Shown here piece after piece: positions 34,176 through 43,539 of a stretch of DNA of 64,000 nucleotides (position 1 is the stretch's first letter; each line of letters opens with the position of its first letter). Origin of the DNA: Dryocola clanedunensis (GTDB lineage: Bacteria > Pseudomonadota > Gammaproteobacteria > Enterobacterales > Enterobacteriaceae); NCBI RefSeq assembly GCF_025215155.1, contig NZ_JALHAM010000116.1; one strand, given 5' to 3'. Position numbers and translations under genes: made by a program. Under the pieces are notes generated by a model. The model was given only the letters and a program-made list of their open reading frames with translations, was not told where the DNA came from and did no database searches.

Positions 34176-36848
34176 ATGAGTCCAACTTTACCCGAGCAGT
34201 TTGCCAACACGACGGAACCTGAGATTTCCGGGCAGCCGGACTACCCCAACAGCTGGTCAGACTCAGAGCTGACCTGTGTGCAAATCAAAGCGCATATGGA
34301 AACTTTTCAGCGCTGGCTGGGTATGGCGTTTGACGACGGTATCTCCGCCGAGCGGCTGATTGACGCCCGTACGGAATTTATCGATCAGCTCCTGCAGCGC
34401 CTGTGGCTCTCTTACGGCTTTGGTGAGCTGCCAGACGCAGCGCTTGTCGCCGTTGGCGGCTACGGCCGCGGCGAGCTGCATCCTCTCTCGGATATCGATT
34501 TATTGATTCTGAGCCGCAAACGTTTAACCGACGCTCAGTCTCAGAAAATCGGCGAGCTGCTCACCCTGCTGTGGGATGTGAAGCTCGAAGTTGGCCATAG
34601 TGTGCGCACTCTGGAAGAGTGCCTGCTGGAAGGGCTGTCAGATTTAACCGTTGCCACCAACCTGATCGAATCGCGGCTGCTGATAGGCGACGTCGCCCTG
34701 TTTCTTGAGCTGCAAAAGCATATCTTCAGCGACGGCTTCTGGCCTTCGGCTAAGTTCTTTGCGGCAAAAATAGATGAGCAAAACGAACGTCACCTGCGCT
34801 ACCACGGCACCAGCTACAACCTCGAGCCCGATATTAAAAGCAGCCCCGGCGGCCTGCGCGACATGCACACGCTGCAATGGGTCGCCCGCCGCCATTTCGG
34901 TGCAACTTCACTAAGCGAAATGGTCGGCTTCGGCTTTTTAACCGAGGCCGAACGCAACGAGCTGGACGAATGTCAGCACATTCTGTGGCGCATCCGCTTT
35001 GCCCTGCATCTGGAAGTCAATCGCTACGATAACCGCCTGCTGTTCGACCGGCAGCTCAGCGTCGCCCAGCGTCTCAACTACAGCGGCGAGGGTAACGAGC
35101 CGGTTGAGAACATGATGAAGGACTTCTATCGCGTCACCCGGCGCGTGGGTGAACTGAATCAGATGCTGCTCCAGCTATTCGACGAGGCGATTCTCGCTCT
35201 GGATGCGAGTGAAAAACCCCGGCCGCTTGACGACGATTTCCAGCTGCGCGGCGCGCTAATCGACCTGCGCGACGAAACGCTGTTTATGCGCGAGCCGCAG
35301 GCGATTCTGCGCATGTTCTACACGATGGTTCGCAACCGCGACATTACCGGCATCTACTCCACTACCCTGCGTCATCTGCGCCACGCGCGACGCCACCTGC
35401 TACAGCCGCTCTGCTACATTCCAGAAGCACGTGAGCTTTTCCTGGTCATTCTGCGCCATCCGGGCGCGGTCAGCCGTGCGCTGCTTCCCATGCACCGTCA
35501 CAGCGTACTGTGGGCTTATATGCCGCAGTGGTCGCATATCGTCGGGCAAATGCAGTTTGACCTGTTCCATGCTTACACGGTGGATGAACACACCATCCGC
35601 GTGCTGCAAAAGCTGGAAAGTTTCGATAAAGAAGAGACGCGCCAGAAACACCCGCTTTGCGTTGACCTCTGGCCACGGCTGGCTCACCCGGAGCTGCTGC
35701 TGATTGCCGCCCTCTTCCACGACATTGCCAAAGGGCGTGGCGGTGACCACTCCGTGCTGGGCGCGGAGGACGTGCTGAAATTCGCCGAGCTGCACGGCCT
35801 GAACTCAAGAGAAACACAGCTTGTGGCCTGGCTGGTACGCCAGCATCTGCTGATGTCGGTGACCGCTCAGCGCCGTGATATTCAGGATCCGGAAGTCATC
35901 AAACAGTTTGCCGAAGAAGTGCAAACCGAGAACCGCCTGCGCTATCTGGTCTGCCTGACCGTGGCGGACATCTGCGCGACTAACGAAACCCTGTGGAACA
36001 GCTGGAAGCAGAGCCTGCTGCGTGAGCTCTATTTCGCCACCGAAAAGCAGCTTCGTCGGGGAATGCAGAATAGCCCGGATATGCGTGAGCGTGTACGCCA
36101 CCACCAGCTTCAGGCGCTGGCCCTGCTGCGCATGGACAATATCAACGAGGAAGCGCTACACCATATCTGGCGACGCTGTCGGGCAAACTACTTCGTGCGC
36201 CACACGCCAAATCAGCTGGCCTGGCACGCCCGGCACTTGCTGAAACACGACCTTAACGAGCCGATGATTCTGTTGAGCCCGCAGGCGACACGCGGCGGCA
36301 CGGAAATTTTCATCTGGAGTCCGGACCGCCCCTATCTGTTCGCCGCGGTTTGCGCCGAACTGGACAGGCGAAATCTGAGCGTTCACGATGCGCAGATCTT
36401 TACCACGCGCGACGGCATGGCAATGGATACCTTTATCGTGCTGGAGCCTGACGGCAGCCCGCTTTCCGGCGACCGGCACGAGCTGATTCGTCACAGCCTT
36501 CAGCAGGCCATCACCCAGACCAGCTGGCAGCCACCGCAGCCAAGACGGCAGTCGGCGAAGCTTCGCCACTTTACGGTCGATACCGAGGTGAACTTCCTGC
36601 CGACGCATACCGACAGAAGAACCTTCCTTGAGCTTATTGCTCTGGATCAGCCAGGTCTGTTGGCGCGGGTGGGTGAGGTGTTCTCCGATCTGGATATTTC
36701 GCTACACGGGGCAAGAATTACAACAATTGGCGAGCGAGTAGAAGATTTATTTATAATTGCCACCGCAGACCGGCGTGCCCTTAATAATGAGCTGCAACAA
36801 GAGGTGCAACAACGGTTGACAGCGGCCCTTAATCCAAACGATAAATAA
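34176..36848 (+). CDS. glnD: Bifunctional uridylyltransferase/uridylyl-removing enzyme GlnD
   Basis: GlnD senses glutamine and modifies or demodifies PII proteins (GlnB, GlnK), setting the nitrogen response. The 890-residue protein has the nucleotidyltransferase domain with GGYGRGELHPLSDIDLL (about 90-108), a linker, the HD hydrolase domain with FHDIAKGRGGDHS (about 513-525), and two C-terminal ACT domains (about 700-890) that bind glutamine. It starts just after the map terminator. Confidence 0.97.
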   Translation: MSPTLPEQFANTTEPEISGQPDYPNSWSDSELTCVQIKAHMETFQRWLGMAFDDGISAERLIDARTEFIDQLLQRLWLSYGFGELPDAALVAVGGYGRGELHPLSDIDLLILSRKRLTDAQSQKIGELLTLLWDVKLEVGHSVRTLEECLLEGLSDLTVATNLIESRLLIGDVALFLELQKHIFSDGFWPSAKFFAAKIDEQNERHLRYHGTSYNLEPDIKSSPGGLRDMHTLQWVARRHFGATSLSEMVGFGFLTEAERNELDECQHILWRIRFALHLEVNRYDNRLLFDRQLSVAQRLNYSGEGNEPVENMMKDFYRVTRRVGELNQMLLQLFDEAILALDASEKPRPLDDDFQLRGALIDLRDETLFMREPQAILRMFYTMVRNRDITGIYSTTLRHLRHARRHLLQPLCYIPEARELFLVILRHPGAVSRALLPMHRHSVLWAYMPQWSHIVGQMQFDLFHAYTVDEHTIRVLQKLESFDKEETRQKHPLCVDLWPRLAHPELLLIAALFHDIAKGRGGDHSVLGAEDVLKFAELHGLNSRETQLVAWLVRQHLLMSVTAQRRDIQDPEVIKQFAEEVQTENRLRYLVCLTVADICATNETLWNSWKQSLLRELYFATEKQLRRGMQNSPDMRERVRHHQLQALALLRMDNINEEALHHIWRRCRANYFVRHTPNQLAWHARHLLKHDLNEPMILLSPQATRGGTEIFIWSPDRPYLFAAVCAELDRRNLSVHDAQIFTTRDGMAMDTFIVLEPDGSPLSGDRHELIRHSLQQAITQTSWQPPQPRRQSAKLRHFTVDTEVNFLPTHTDRRTFLELIALDQPGLLARVGEVFSDLDISLHGARITTIGERVEDLFIIATADRRALNNELQQEVQQRLTAALNPNDK

Positions 36849-36885
36849 CAATCTGTTATTTTTGTCACAATCAGGAAATTTATTT

Positions 36886-37710
36886 ATGCAGCAGCTACAA
36901 AACGTCATTGAAACCGCTTTCGAGCGTCGCGCCGAAATCACTCCGGCAAACGTAGACACCGTCACACGTGAAGCGGTAAACCAGGTTATCTCCCTGCTCG
37001 ACAGCGGCGCGCTTCGCGTTGCGGAAAAAATCGACGGCCAGTGGGTGACCCATCAGTGGCTGAAAAAGGCTGTTCTGCTCTCTTTCCGCATTAATGACAA
37101 TCAGGTCATGGAAGGCGCAGAAAGCCGCTATTTCGACAAGGTGCCAATGAAATTCGCCAACTATGACGAAGCCCGCTTCCAGAAAGAAGGCTTCCGCGTT
37201 GTGCCACCTGCGGCGGTTCGTCAGGGTGCATTCATCGCCCGCAACACCGTGCTGATGCCTTCTTACGTTAATATTGGTGCCTACGTGGACGAAGGCTCCA
37301 TGGTTGATACCTGGGCCACCGTCGGCTCCTGCGCGCAGATCGGTAAAAACGTTCACCTGTCCGGCGGCGTGGGCATCGGTGGCGTTCTGGAGCCATTACA
37401 GGCGAACCCGACTATCATTGAAGATAACTGCTTCATCGGCGCGCGTTCAGAAGTTGTGGAAGGCGTGATCGTAGAAGAAGGTTCCGTTATCTCTATGGGC
37501 GTCTACATCGGCCAGAGCACCCGTATTTATGACCGCGAAACTGGCGAAGTCCATTACGGCCGCGTACCAGCCGGCTCCGTGGTGGTTTCCGGTAACCTGC
37601 CGTCGAAAGATGGTAAATACAGCCTGTACTGTGCCGTTATCGTGAAAAAAGTGGATGCCAAAACCCGCGGAAAAGTGGGTATCAACGAGCTGCTGCGCAC
37701 CATCGACTAA
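36886..37710 (+). CDS. dapD: Tetrahydrodipicolinate N-succinyltransferase DapD
   Basis: DapD succinylates tetrahydrodipicolinate in the DAP/lysine pathway, feeding peptidoglycan and lysine. The start at 36886 (MQQLQNVIETAFERRAEI) with AGGAAA upstream gives 274 residues, the E. coli length; the frame extends 24 bases further upstream. The middle is a hexapeptide-repeat beta-helix (GAYVDEGSMVDTWATVGSCA and following). It follows glnD by 37 bases and ends at a terminator. Confidence 0.97.
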   Translation: MQQLQNVIETAFERRAEITPANVDTVTREAVNQVISLLDSGALRVAEKIDGQWVTHQWLKKAVLLSFRINDNQVMEGAESRYFDKVPMKFANYDEARFQKEGFRVVPPAAVRQGAFIARNTVLMPSYVNIGAYVDEGSMVDTWATVGSCAQIGKNVHLSGGVGIGGVLEPLQANPTIIEDNCFIGARSEVVEGVIVEEGSVISMGVYIGQSTRIYDRETGEVHYGRVPAGSVVVSGNLPSKDGKYSLYCAVIVKKVDAKTRGKVGINELLRTID

Positions 37711-37722
37711 ATAAAAATGTTC

Positions 37723-37748
37723 AAAAGGCGGGGTAACCCGCCTTTTTT
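37723..37748 (+). terminator. Terminator after dapD
   Basis: AAAAGGCGGG/CCCGCCTTTT stem with a GTAA loop and a T6 tail. Confidence 0.92.
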
Positions 37749-37820
37749 GCATCCGGGAGTGGCGGGAAAGGAATTTTCCGTTGATTATCTATAGGTTAAT
37801 GATATCGAAAAGGTAACGCT

Positions 37821-38210
37821 ATGTACGATAACTTGAAAAGTCTGGGTATTACCAATCCTGATGAAATCGATCGTTACAGCCTCCGGCAGGAAGCCAACAA
37901 CGATATCCTGAAAATCTATTTCCAGAAGGATAAGGGCGAGTTCTTTGCCAAAAGCGTGAAGTTTAAATACCCGCGCCAGCGCAAAACCGTCGTCGCCGAT
38001 GGCGTAGGACAGGGTTATAAAGAAGTGCAGGAGATTAGCCCCAACCTGCGCTACGTGATTGATGAGTTAGATCAGCTCTGCAAACGTGACCGCACCGAAG
38101 TGGATCTGAAGCGTAAGATCCTCGACGACCTGCGTCATCTGGAATCGGTTGTGACCAATAAGATCAGCGAAATTGAATCCGATCTGGAAAAGCTAACCCG
38201 CAATAAATAA
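37821..38210 (+). CDS. yaeH: YaeH family protein (DUF3461)
   Basis: A 129-residue, strongly charged cytosolic protein of the YaeH/UPF0325 family. Function unknown. It has a basic N-terminal half and a helical C-terminal half (VDLKRKILDDLRHLESVVTN) likely to form a coiled coil. It stands alone after dapD and is convergent with cdaR. Confidence 0.92.
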   Translation: MYDNLKSLGITNPDEIDRYSLRQEANNDILKIYFQKDKGEFFAKSVKFKYPRQRKTVVADGVGQGYKEVQEISPNLRYVIDELDQLCKRDRTEVDLKRKILDDLRHLESVVTNKISEIESDLEKLTRNK

Positions 38211-38223
38211 AGACGCCGTGCCT

Positions 38224-38295
38224 GATGACGCTTCGCTTATCAAATCGATAAAACCCTGAGTTTCAGGGGAGATAAGCGGTAGCGTCATCTCCCTT
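38224..38295. repeat. REP-like inverted repeat acting as convergent terminator
   Basis: Outer arms GATGACGCTTCGCTTATC (38224-38241) and GATAAGCGGTAGCGTCATC (38271-38289) enclose a perfect CCCTGA-GTT-TCAGGG hairpin (38254-38268). On the plus strand the structure is followed by CTCCCTTTTT, so it can end yaeH transcription. The arm sequence is typical of REP elements. Confidence 0.75.
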
Positions 38296-38296
38296 T

Positions 38297-39454
38297 TTAT
38301 CTTTGCTCATCTAACTGTAACGCCACATAAAGCAGCAGACGATCGTCGAAGCTTCCCAGATCCAGCCCCGTTAGCTCTGAAATACGATTAAGCCGATACT
38401 CCAGCGTGTTGCGGTGAATAAATAGCGCTTTCGAGGTCGCCAGAGGCTGAACGTTGTGCCGGAACCAGGCGCTGAGCGTCCGGCGCAATAATCCGTTGTT
38501 ATCCATTGCTTTAAGACGAGTCAGAGGGCGCGCCAGTTCATTGGCCTGCCAGCCGCCTCGCAGGCTGTCCAGCAGCACCGGCAGCATCAAATCCTGATAG
38601 AAAAAGCTGCGGTTTTCCGGCATACGCTGTTTGCCAACCATCATGGTGGTTCGGGCGGTTCGGTACGAACGGGCAATGCTGCCGGGGCCGGTAAAATAGT
38701 TACCGAGGGCAACGCGGAAACGGAGCTGGCCGTTCTCTTTCATGCGGCTGATTAACTGCTCTACGCGTTTACGATGGTCTTCTGCATCCCAGCGGCCAAA
38801 CTGGTTGAGTGCCGGCTTGAGGACAACCATCTCAGTCAGCGAGACGATAGCGATCAGATTATTGCGTTCCGGCGTCGTCAGGGCGTTTTGCAGCTGCTGT
38901 AGCTCTTCCATTGCGCTGTCCACGCCGAGCTGACCGCTGTCCACTTCAACAACGGCCACAACGCGAGGCTGGTTAAGGTCGATACCCAGCCGCTGCGCCC
39001 ACTCCGTCAGCGCCGGGGTGTGCTCCTCCGCCTGAATCAGGTTCATCACCAGCTCTTCACGCAGACGGCTATCCTGGGCCAGCAGGTGCATCAGGCGGGA
39101 CTGCTCCAGCATCATTTCCGCCGTCATACAAACCAGCTCACCGTACTTACGCAGCGACTCCGGCTCTCCCGTCAGCCCGATAACGCCGACGATTTCGCCG
39201 TCAATACGCAGCGGCAGATTAATCCCCTGCCGGACGCCATGCAGGTGGCGGGCTACAGCGTCATCAATATCCACCACGCGCCCCTGCGAAAGCACCAGCA
39301 GCGCTCCTTCGTGCAGTTCACCAATACGCTCTTTGTCACCGCTACCAATGATCCGTCCGCGGGCATCCATCACGTTGATATTGGTATCGATGATGGCCAT
39401 GGTGCGCGTCACAATATCCTGCGCCATTTTGGTATCAAGATGCCAGCCAGCCAT
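38297..39454 (-). CDS. cdaR: Sugar-diacid regulator CdaR
   Basis: CdaR activates genes for uptake and breakdown of D-glucarate, D-galactarate and D-glycerate. The 385-residue protein has the N-terminal diacid-recognition domain (about 5-140), a central GGDEF-like CdaR domain, and a C-terminal PucR-type helix-turn-helix with LFIHRNTLEYRLNRISELTG. The target operons are not in this window. Monocistronic and leftward. Confidence 0.95.
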   Translation of the reverse strand: MAGWHLDTKMAQDIVTRTMAIIDTNINVMDARGRIIGSGDKERIGELHEGALLVLSQGRVVDIDDAVARHLHGVRQGINLPLRIDGEIVGVIGLTGEPESLRKYGELVCMTAEMMLEQSRLMHLLAQDSRLREELVMNLIQAEEHTPALTEWAQRLGIDLNQPRVVAVVEVDSGQLGVDSAMEELQQLQNALTTPERNNLIAIVSLTEMVVLKPALNQFGRWDAEDHRKRVEQLISRMKENGQLRFRVALGNYFTGPGSIARSYRTARTTMMVGKQRMPENRSFFYQDLMLPVLLDSLRGGWQANELARPLTRLKAMDNNGLLRRTLSAWFRHNVQPLATSKALFIHRNTLEYRLNRISELTGLDLGSFDDRLLLYVALQLDEQR

Positions 39455-39588
39455 TTTTCACTCTCCTGGTCGTGCTAATGGCTCAGCATAGGCGAGATGA
39501 AAGCGCCGGGCATTGTGCAAACGCCCAAAGCAGCCGGTGAGTATGTGGAGTTGTGGAAAAGCTCACAAAACGAGTGTCACAAAGAAGA

Positions 39589-39615
39589 CAAAAAAAGGGG
39601 CCGCAAAGCGGCCCC
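39589..39615 (-). terminator. Terminator after degP
   Basis: Stem GGGGCCGC/GCGGCCCC (39597-39615) with an AAA loop, and a T7 run on the minus strand (39590-39596). Confidence 0.9.
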
Positions 39616-39647
39616 TGGCTACATGGACTAACTCAGTCCGAAACAGA

Positions 39648-41090
39648 TTACTGCATCAGCAGGTAAATGGTGGAATCACCACGCTGGATGTTCAGCGCCA
39701 TTACCGATGGTTTAGTGTCGAGAATTTTGCGCAGCTCAGCGATGTTGTTCACCACCTGCTGGTTAACACCAATGATGACGTCGCCCTTTTTCAGCCCGAT
39801 ACGCGCGGCCGGGGTGTTGCCCTTCACGGAGTTCACAACCACGCCCTTCTCACCTTTACCGCTGCGGTTGCTCATTTCAGCCCCTTCGATGCCGGTAAAG
39901 ATGGTTGAAGAGTCAACCTGAGTCTGGCTGCTCTGCTGCAGCTGCAGGTTTACAGAAACAGGTTTGCCGTCGCGCAGCAGGCCGAGGGTAATTTTGCTGC
40001 CAACAGGCATAGAACCCACTTCGGCGCGCAGTGCCGCAAAGCTGCTGATTGGCTTACCGTTCATGGAGACCACGACGTCACCGGCTTTCACGCCAGCTTT
40101 CGCAGCGGAAGAGTTCGCCATCACCTGGCTGACAAACGCGCCGCGCTGAGCATCCACCTTCATCGCTTTCGCCAGTTCGGAGTTCAGTTCGGTACCCATA
40201 ATGCCCAGCTCGCCACGACGCACCTGGCCAAACTCGACGATCTGTGCGGTCAGGTTTTTCACCATGTTGCTTGGGATCGCAAAGCCGATACCGATGTTGC
40301 CACCGTCCGGTGCCAGGATTGCGGTGTTAATCCCGATCAGCTCGCCGTTCAGATTAACCAGCGCACCACCGGAGTTACCGCGGTTGATCGCCGCATCCGT
40401 CTGGATGAAGTTTTCGTAATTTTCGATGTTCAGACCGCTACGACCCAGCGCAGAAACGATACCGGAAGTCACCGTCTCGCCCAGACCATATGGGTTACCG
40501 ATGGCCACCGTGTAGTCACCTACGCGCAGAGCGTCAGAGTCTGCCATTTTAATGGCCGTCAGGTTTTTTGGATCCTGAAGCTGTACCAGCGCGATATCAG
40601 AACGCGGATCTTTACCCACAACCTTAGCGTCAAATTTACGGCCATCGCTCAGGGAGACCTGAATTTTGGTGGCGTTGTCCACCACGTGGTTGTTGGTCAC
40701 AACGTAGCCTTTAGCGGCATCAATGATGACGCCGGAACCCAGGGCTGCGAATTTCTGTTTTTGCGCGCCGCCGTCATCACCGGCACCTGGTCCACCGCCC
40801 TGACAGAATGGAGAGCTCTGGAACGGAGAACCTTCCTGACAGAACGGCGAGTTGTCGCCGAAGAACTGCTGGAAGTTACGTCCCATACGCGGTGTGTTGA
40901 CCGTCGTACTCCCTTCGACGTTAATGCTCACCACTGAAGGCATCACCTTTTCCAGCATCGGAGCCAGACTTGGCAGCGGTTGGGCGGCCGGGGCCGCAGA
41001 AGCAGTCTCGGCGGCGAAGGCAGATACGGGTGCCAGCGCCAGACTCAGACTTAAAGCCAGCGCACTCATTGCTAAAGTGGTTTTTTTCAT
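39648..41090 (-). CDS. degP: Periplasmic serine protease/chaperone DegP
   Basis: DegP (HtrA) degrades or refolds damaged envelope proteins and forms large cages on substrate. The start at 41088-41090 gives a 480-residue precursor (E. coli 474) with a signal peptide cleaved after SAFA (about 26). The catalytic triad is visible: His135 in TNNHVV, Asp165 in RSDIALVQ, Ser240 in GNSGGAL. Two PDZ domains follow. The N-terminal LA loop keeps both cysteines (84 and 96). A sigma-E-like promoter lies upstream. Confidence 0.97.
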   Translation of the reverse strand: MKKTTLAMSALALSLSLALAPVSAFAAETASAAPAAQPLPSLAPMLEKVMPSVVSINVEGSTTVNTPRMGRNFQQFFGDNSPFCQEGSPFQSSPFCQGGGPGAGDDGGAQKQKFAALGSGVIIDAAKGYVVTNNHVVDNATKIQVSLSDGRKFDAKVVGKDPRSDIALVQLQDPKNLTAIKMADSDALRVGDYTVAIGNPYGLGETVTSGIVSALGRSGLNIENYENFIQTDAAINRGNSGGALVNLNGELIGINTAILAPDGGNIGIGFAIPSNMVKNLTAQIVEFGQVRRGELGIMGTELNSELAKAMKVDAQRGAFVSQVMANSSAAKAGVKAGDVVVSMNGKPISSFAALRAEVGSMPVGSKITLGLLRDGKPVSVNLQLQQSSQTQVDSSTIFTGIEGAEMSNRSGKGEKGVVVNSVKGNTPAARIGLKKGDVIIGVNQQVVNNIAELRKILDTKPSVMALNIQRGDSTIYLLMQ

Positions 41091-41140
41091 ATTTTTCAAT
41101 CTCAATTTATAAGTCACGCATAATTACTGTGTAGGCCAAT

Positions 41141-41169
41141 ATAGAGTGGCATTGTTAACGCTTAGTTCC
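41141..41169 (-). promoter_or_regulatory. Candidate sigma-E promoter of degP
   Basis: On the minus strand GGAACTA (41163-41169) and TCTAT (41141-41145) are separated by 17 bases, close to the sigma-E consensus GGAACTT ... TCTGA. It would start transcription about 40 bases before the degP ATG. degP is a known sigma-E and Cpx target in enterics. Confidence 0.55.
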
Positions 41170-41231
41170 GCAGATAACCCGCTGGAAAAAGTAAAAAAAT
41201 ATTGAGCGTCTTTACAAAACTTAGCGACTTG

Positions 41232-42746
41232 TTACTCCACCGCCATTAATCGGCGGTATTCATCCCAGGCGTATAAATCGGTCATCCCGCTGATATAGTC
41301 CTGAATCAAACGGCAGCGATAATAAAACTCCCACGCGGAAAATTCAGGGCTGGAGGAGGCTAAGTTGCTTACGGCTTCGATGTAAGCAAGCCGATGTTTC
41401 GTTGACAGTTTATGGTACAGGCGCGTTTCGATTGGCAACCGACGCAGGCTCTCTTTTTCCACCAGCTCCGCAAAATCCTCAGCGGTTATATTGAGCAACG
41501 GACTGTAAATTTCAAGCAGTCCGCTGATGACCCGATAACCCTGTAGTTCAAGCTGTTCCACTTCCGGATGGTTGAAGACATGCTGCACCGCGACCTGTTT
41601 ATAGAGTTCAAGCAAGCGGGCAAAGGGGCTGTCATCCTCAAGCAGCGCATGGTTGAACTCGCCGCTGAATATCTGCGGCAAATTGTCGATAAAGCGCTGA
41701 GCAGCATAAGGCACCAGCTGATTTAAAGTATTGACCCGAAGGTACATAAAGAACTGATCTTCGGTGTTACGACGCATTTGATTGGTGCCGGATTTACGCC
41801 ACGCCTCATTCACCACCTTCTCGAAGAGATCGTCCGGCTGGTGCTCGCCCCAGGCATCACAGAGGTGCTGGTAAAGCTGCTCAACGCTAAAGATATTTTT
41901 CTCAACCGCATCCTCAAGATCGGCCACGCAGTAAGAGATATCGTCCGCCGCCTCCATAATCCAGGTCAGCGGGAAACGACTGAATTCGCCCAGCTGAAGT
42001 TCAGCACGCAGGCGCTTGATATAATTCTCTTCAGAAAGATAAAAACCGGGCTTCTTCATCAGGTAGGCATGGCTTTCCGGCGGCTTGCCGATAAACCAGG
42101 CCGGGCGGGTATATTTCAGAATGCAGCCAACCTGCGCCCAGGTCAGATTCATACGCAGCAGGCTGTGCACCAGTCGAATTCCCTGCGCATTACCTTCAAA
42201 CTGACAGAGATCCTGGCGCACGTTGCGACGCAGCTCGTTCAGTTTGTCCTCTCCTTCCCGCAGACGTAACGCGTCAACGTGGCAGCGGTCATCACTGCGC
42301 GGCTGGCTGCCCGCGTCGGCAGGAAACAGGCGCTGGCGAAACCAGTCATTGATAGCCGACTCGCCAAAATGGCCGAACGGTGGATTGCCGATGTCATGCA
42401 TCAGGCAGGCCATTTCGACAATACTTTCAAATGGCCCGGTCAGCTCGCTCAGCCCATATTTTTCGAGGCTTTGCTGCTCTTTAAGGCGGCTGAGAACCTC
42501 TTTGGCGATGTATCGTCCTACCTGCTGGACCTCAAGCGAATGCGTCAGGCGAGTGCGCACCGCAGCATTGCGCTCCAGCGGGAAGACCTGGGTTTTCTGT
42601 TGCAGGCGGCGAATGGCCGGGGAATTGACGATACGACCGCGGTCGCTTTCAAAAATACGTAAAATCTCGTGTTCGTTCTTCACGCCTTCAGGCGAGCGGA
42701 AGCGACGGTGCCAGTTAATTTTCCTGCGGAAATCGATTTCACTCAT
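41232..42746 (-). CDS. dgt: Deoxyguanosinetriphosphate triphosphohydrolase
   Basis: Dgt hydrolyses dGTP to deoxyguanosine and tripolyphosphate. The start at 42744-42746 (MSEIDFRRKINWH) follows GGAGAGG and gives 504 residues; an in-frame GTG 12 bases upstream is less likely. The HD-domain metal motifs are present: RTRLTHSLEVQQ and CLMHDIGNPPFGHFGE, then DDISYCVADLEDA. It is divergent from mtnN. Confidence 0.96.
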   Translation of the reverse strand: MSEIDFRRKINWHRRFRSPEGVKNEHEILRIFESDRGRIVNSPAIRRLQQKTQVFPLERNAAVRTRLTHSLEVQQVGRYIAKEVLSRLKEQQSLEKYGLSELTGPFESIVEMACLMHDIGNPPFGHFGESAINDWFRQRLFPADAGSQPRSDDRCHVDALRLREGEDKLNELRRNVRQDLCQFEGNAQGIRLVHSLLRMNLTWAQVGCILKYTRPAWFIGKPPESHAYLMKKPGFYLSEENYIKRLRAELQLGEFSRFPLTWIMEAADDISYCVADLEDAVEKNIFSVEQLYQHLCDAWGEHQPDDLFEKVVNEAWRKSGTNQMRRNTEDQFFMYLRVNTLNQLVPYAAQRFIDNLPQIFSGEFNHALLEDDSPFARLLELYKQVAVQHVFNHPEVEQLELQGYRVISGLLEIYSPLLNITAEDFAELVEKESLRRLPIETRLYHKLSTKHRLAYIEAVSNLASSSPEFSAWEFYYRCRLIQDYISGMTDLYAWDEYRRLMAVE

Positions 42747-42840
42747 GTCCTCTCCCACTCCTGCGTAAATAGCGGATTAATTCCTGCCTGCCTGCCATGA
42801 TAGACTATGCCCCTGAACTATCACATTAGCGAGTATCTCT

Positions 42841-43539
42841 ATGAAAGCAGGCATTATTGGTGCAATGGAAGAAGAAGTTACGCTGCTGCGTGACAAAATC
42901 GAAAACCGTCAGACGCTGAAGCTTGCCGGGTGTGAAATCTACACCGGCACCCTGAACGGCGTGGAAGTGGCGTTATTGAAATCCGGCATCGGTAAAGTCG
43001 CGGCTGCTCTGGGCGCAACCTTACTGCTGGAGCATTTTAAACCTGACGTCGTGATCAACACTGGTTCCGCTGGTGGTCTGGCTCCAACGCTGAAAGTGGG
43101 GGATATCGTTGTGTCTGACGAAGTTCGCTACCACGATGCCGACGTCACCGCCTTCGGCTACGAGTATGGCCAACTTCCTGGCTGCCCGGCTGGCTTTGCT
43201 GCCGATGCGAAACTGATTGCCGCGGCGGAAGCCTGCATCAGCGAGCTGAACCTGAACGCGGTGCGCGGTCTGGTTGTCAGCGGCGATGCCTTCATCAACG
43301 GTTCCGTTGCGCTGGCGAAAATTCGTCACAATTTCCCGCAGGCCGTGGCGGTAGAAATGGAGGCGACCGCGGTTGCCCACGTTTGCCACAACTTCGGCAC
43401 GCCGTTTGTGGTTGTCCGCGCCATTTCCGATGTTGCCGACCAGCAGTCTCACCTGAGTTTTGACGAGTTCCTCGCGGTTGCCGCTAAGCAATCCACGCTG
43501 ATGGTTGAAAACCTTGTACAGAAGCTGGCTAGTGCTTAA
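42841..43539 (+). CDS. mtnN: 5'-methylthioadenosine/S-adenosylhomocysteine nucleosidase
   Basis: MtnN (Pfs) cleaves MTA, S-adenosylhomocysteine and 5'-deoxyadenosine, recycling SAM by-products and feeding autoinducer-2 synthesis. The 232-residue protein has the early acidic MEEEV region, the substrate pocket VEMEATAVAHVC with catalytic Glu, and ISDVADQ with the general-acid Asp. It overlaps the chosen btuF start by eight bases. Confidence 0.97.
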   Translation: MKAGIIGAMEEEVTLLRDKIENRQTLKLAGCEIYTGTLNGVEVALLKSGIGKVAAALGATLLLEHFKPDVVINTGSAGGLAPTLKVGDIVVSDEVRYHDADVTAFGYEYGQLPGCPAGFAADAKLIAAAEACISELNLNAVRGLVVSGDAFINGSVALAKIRHNFPQAVAVEMEATAVAHVCHNFGTPFVVVRAISDVADQQSHLSFDEFLAVAAKQSTLMVENLVQKLASA

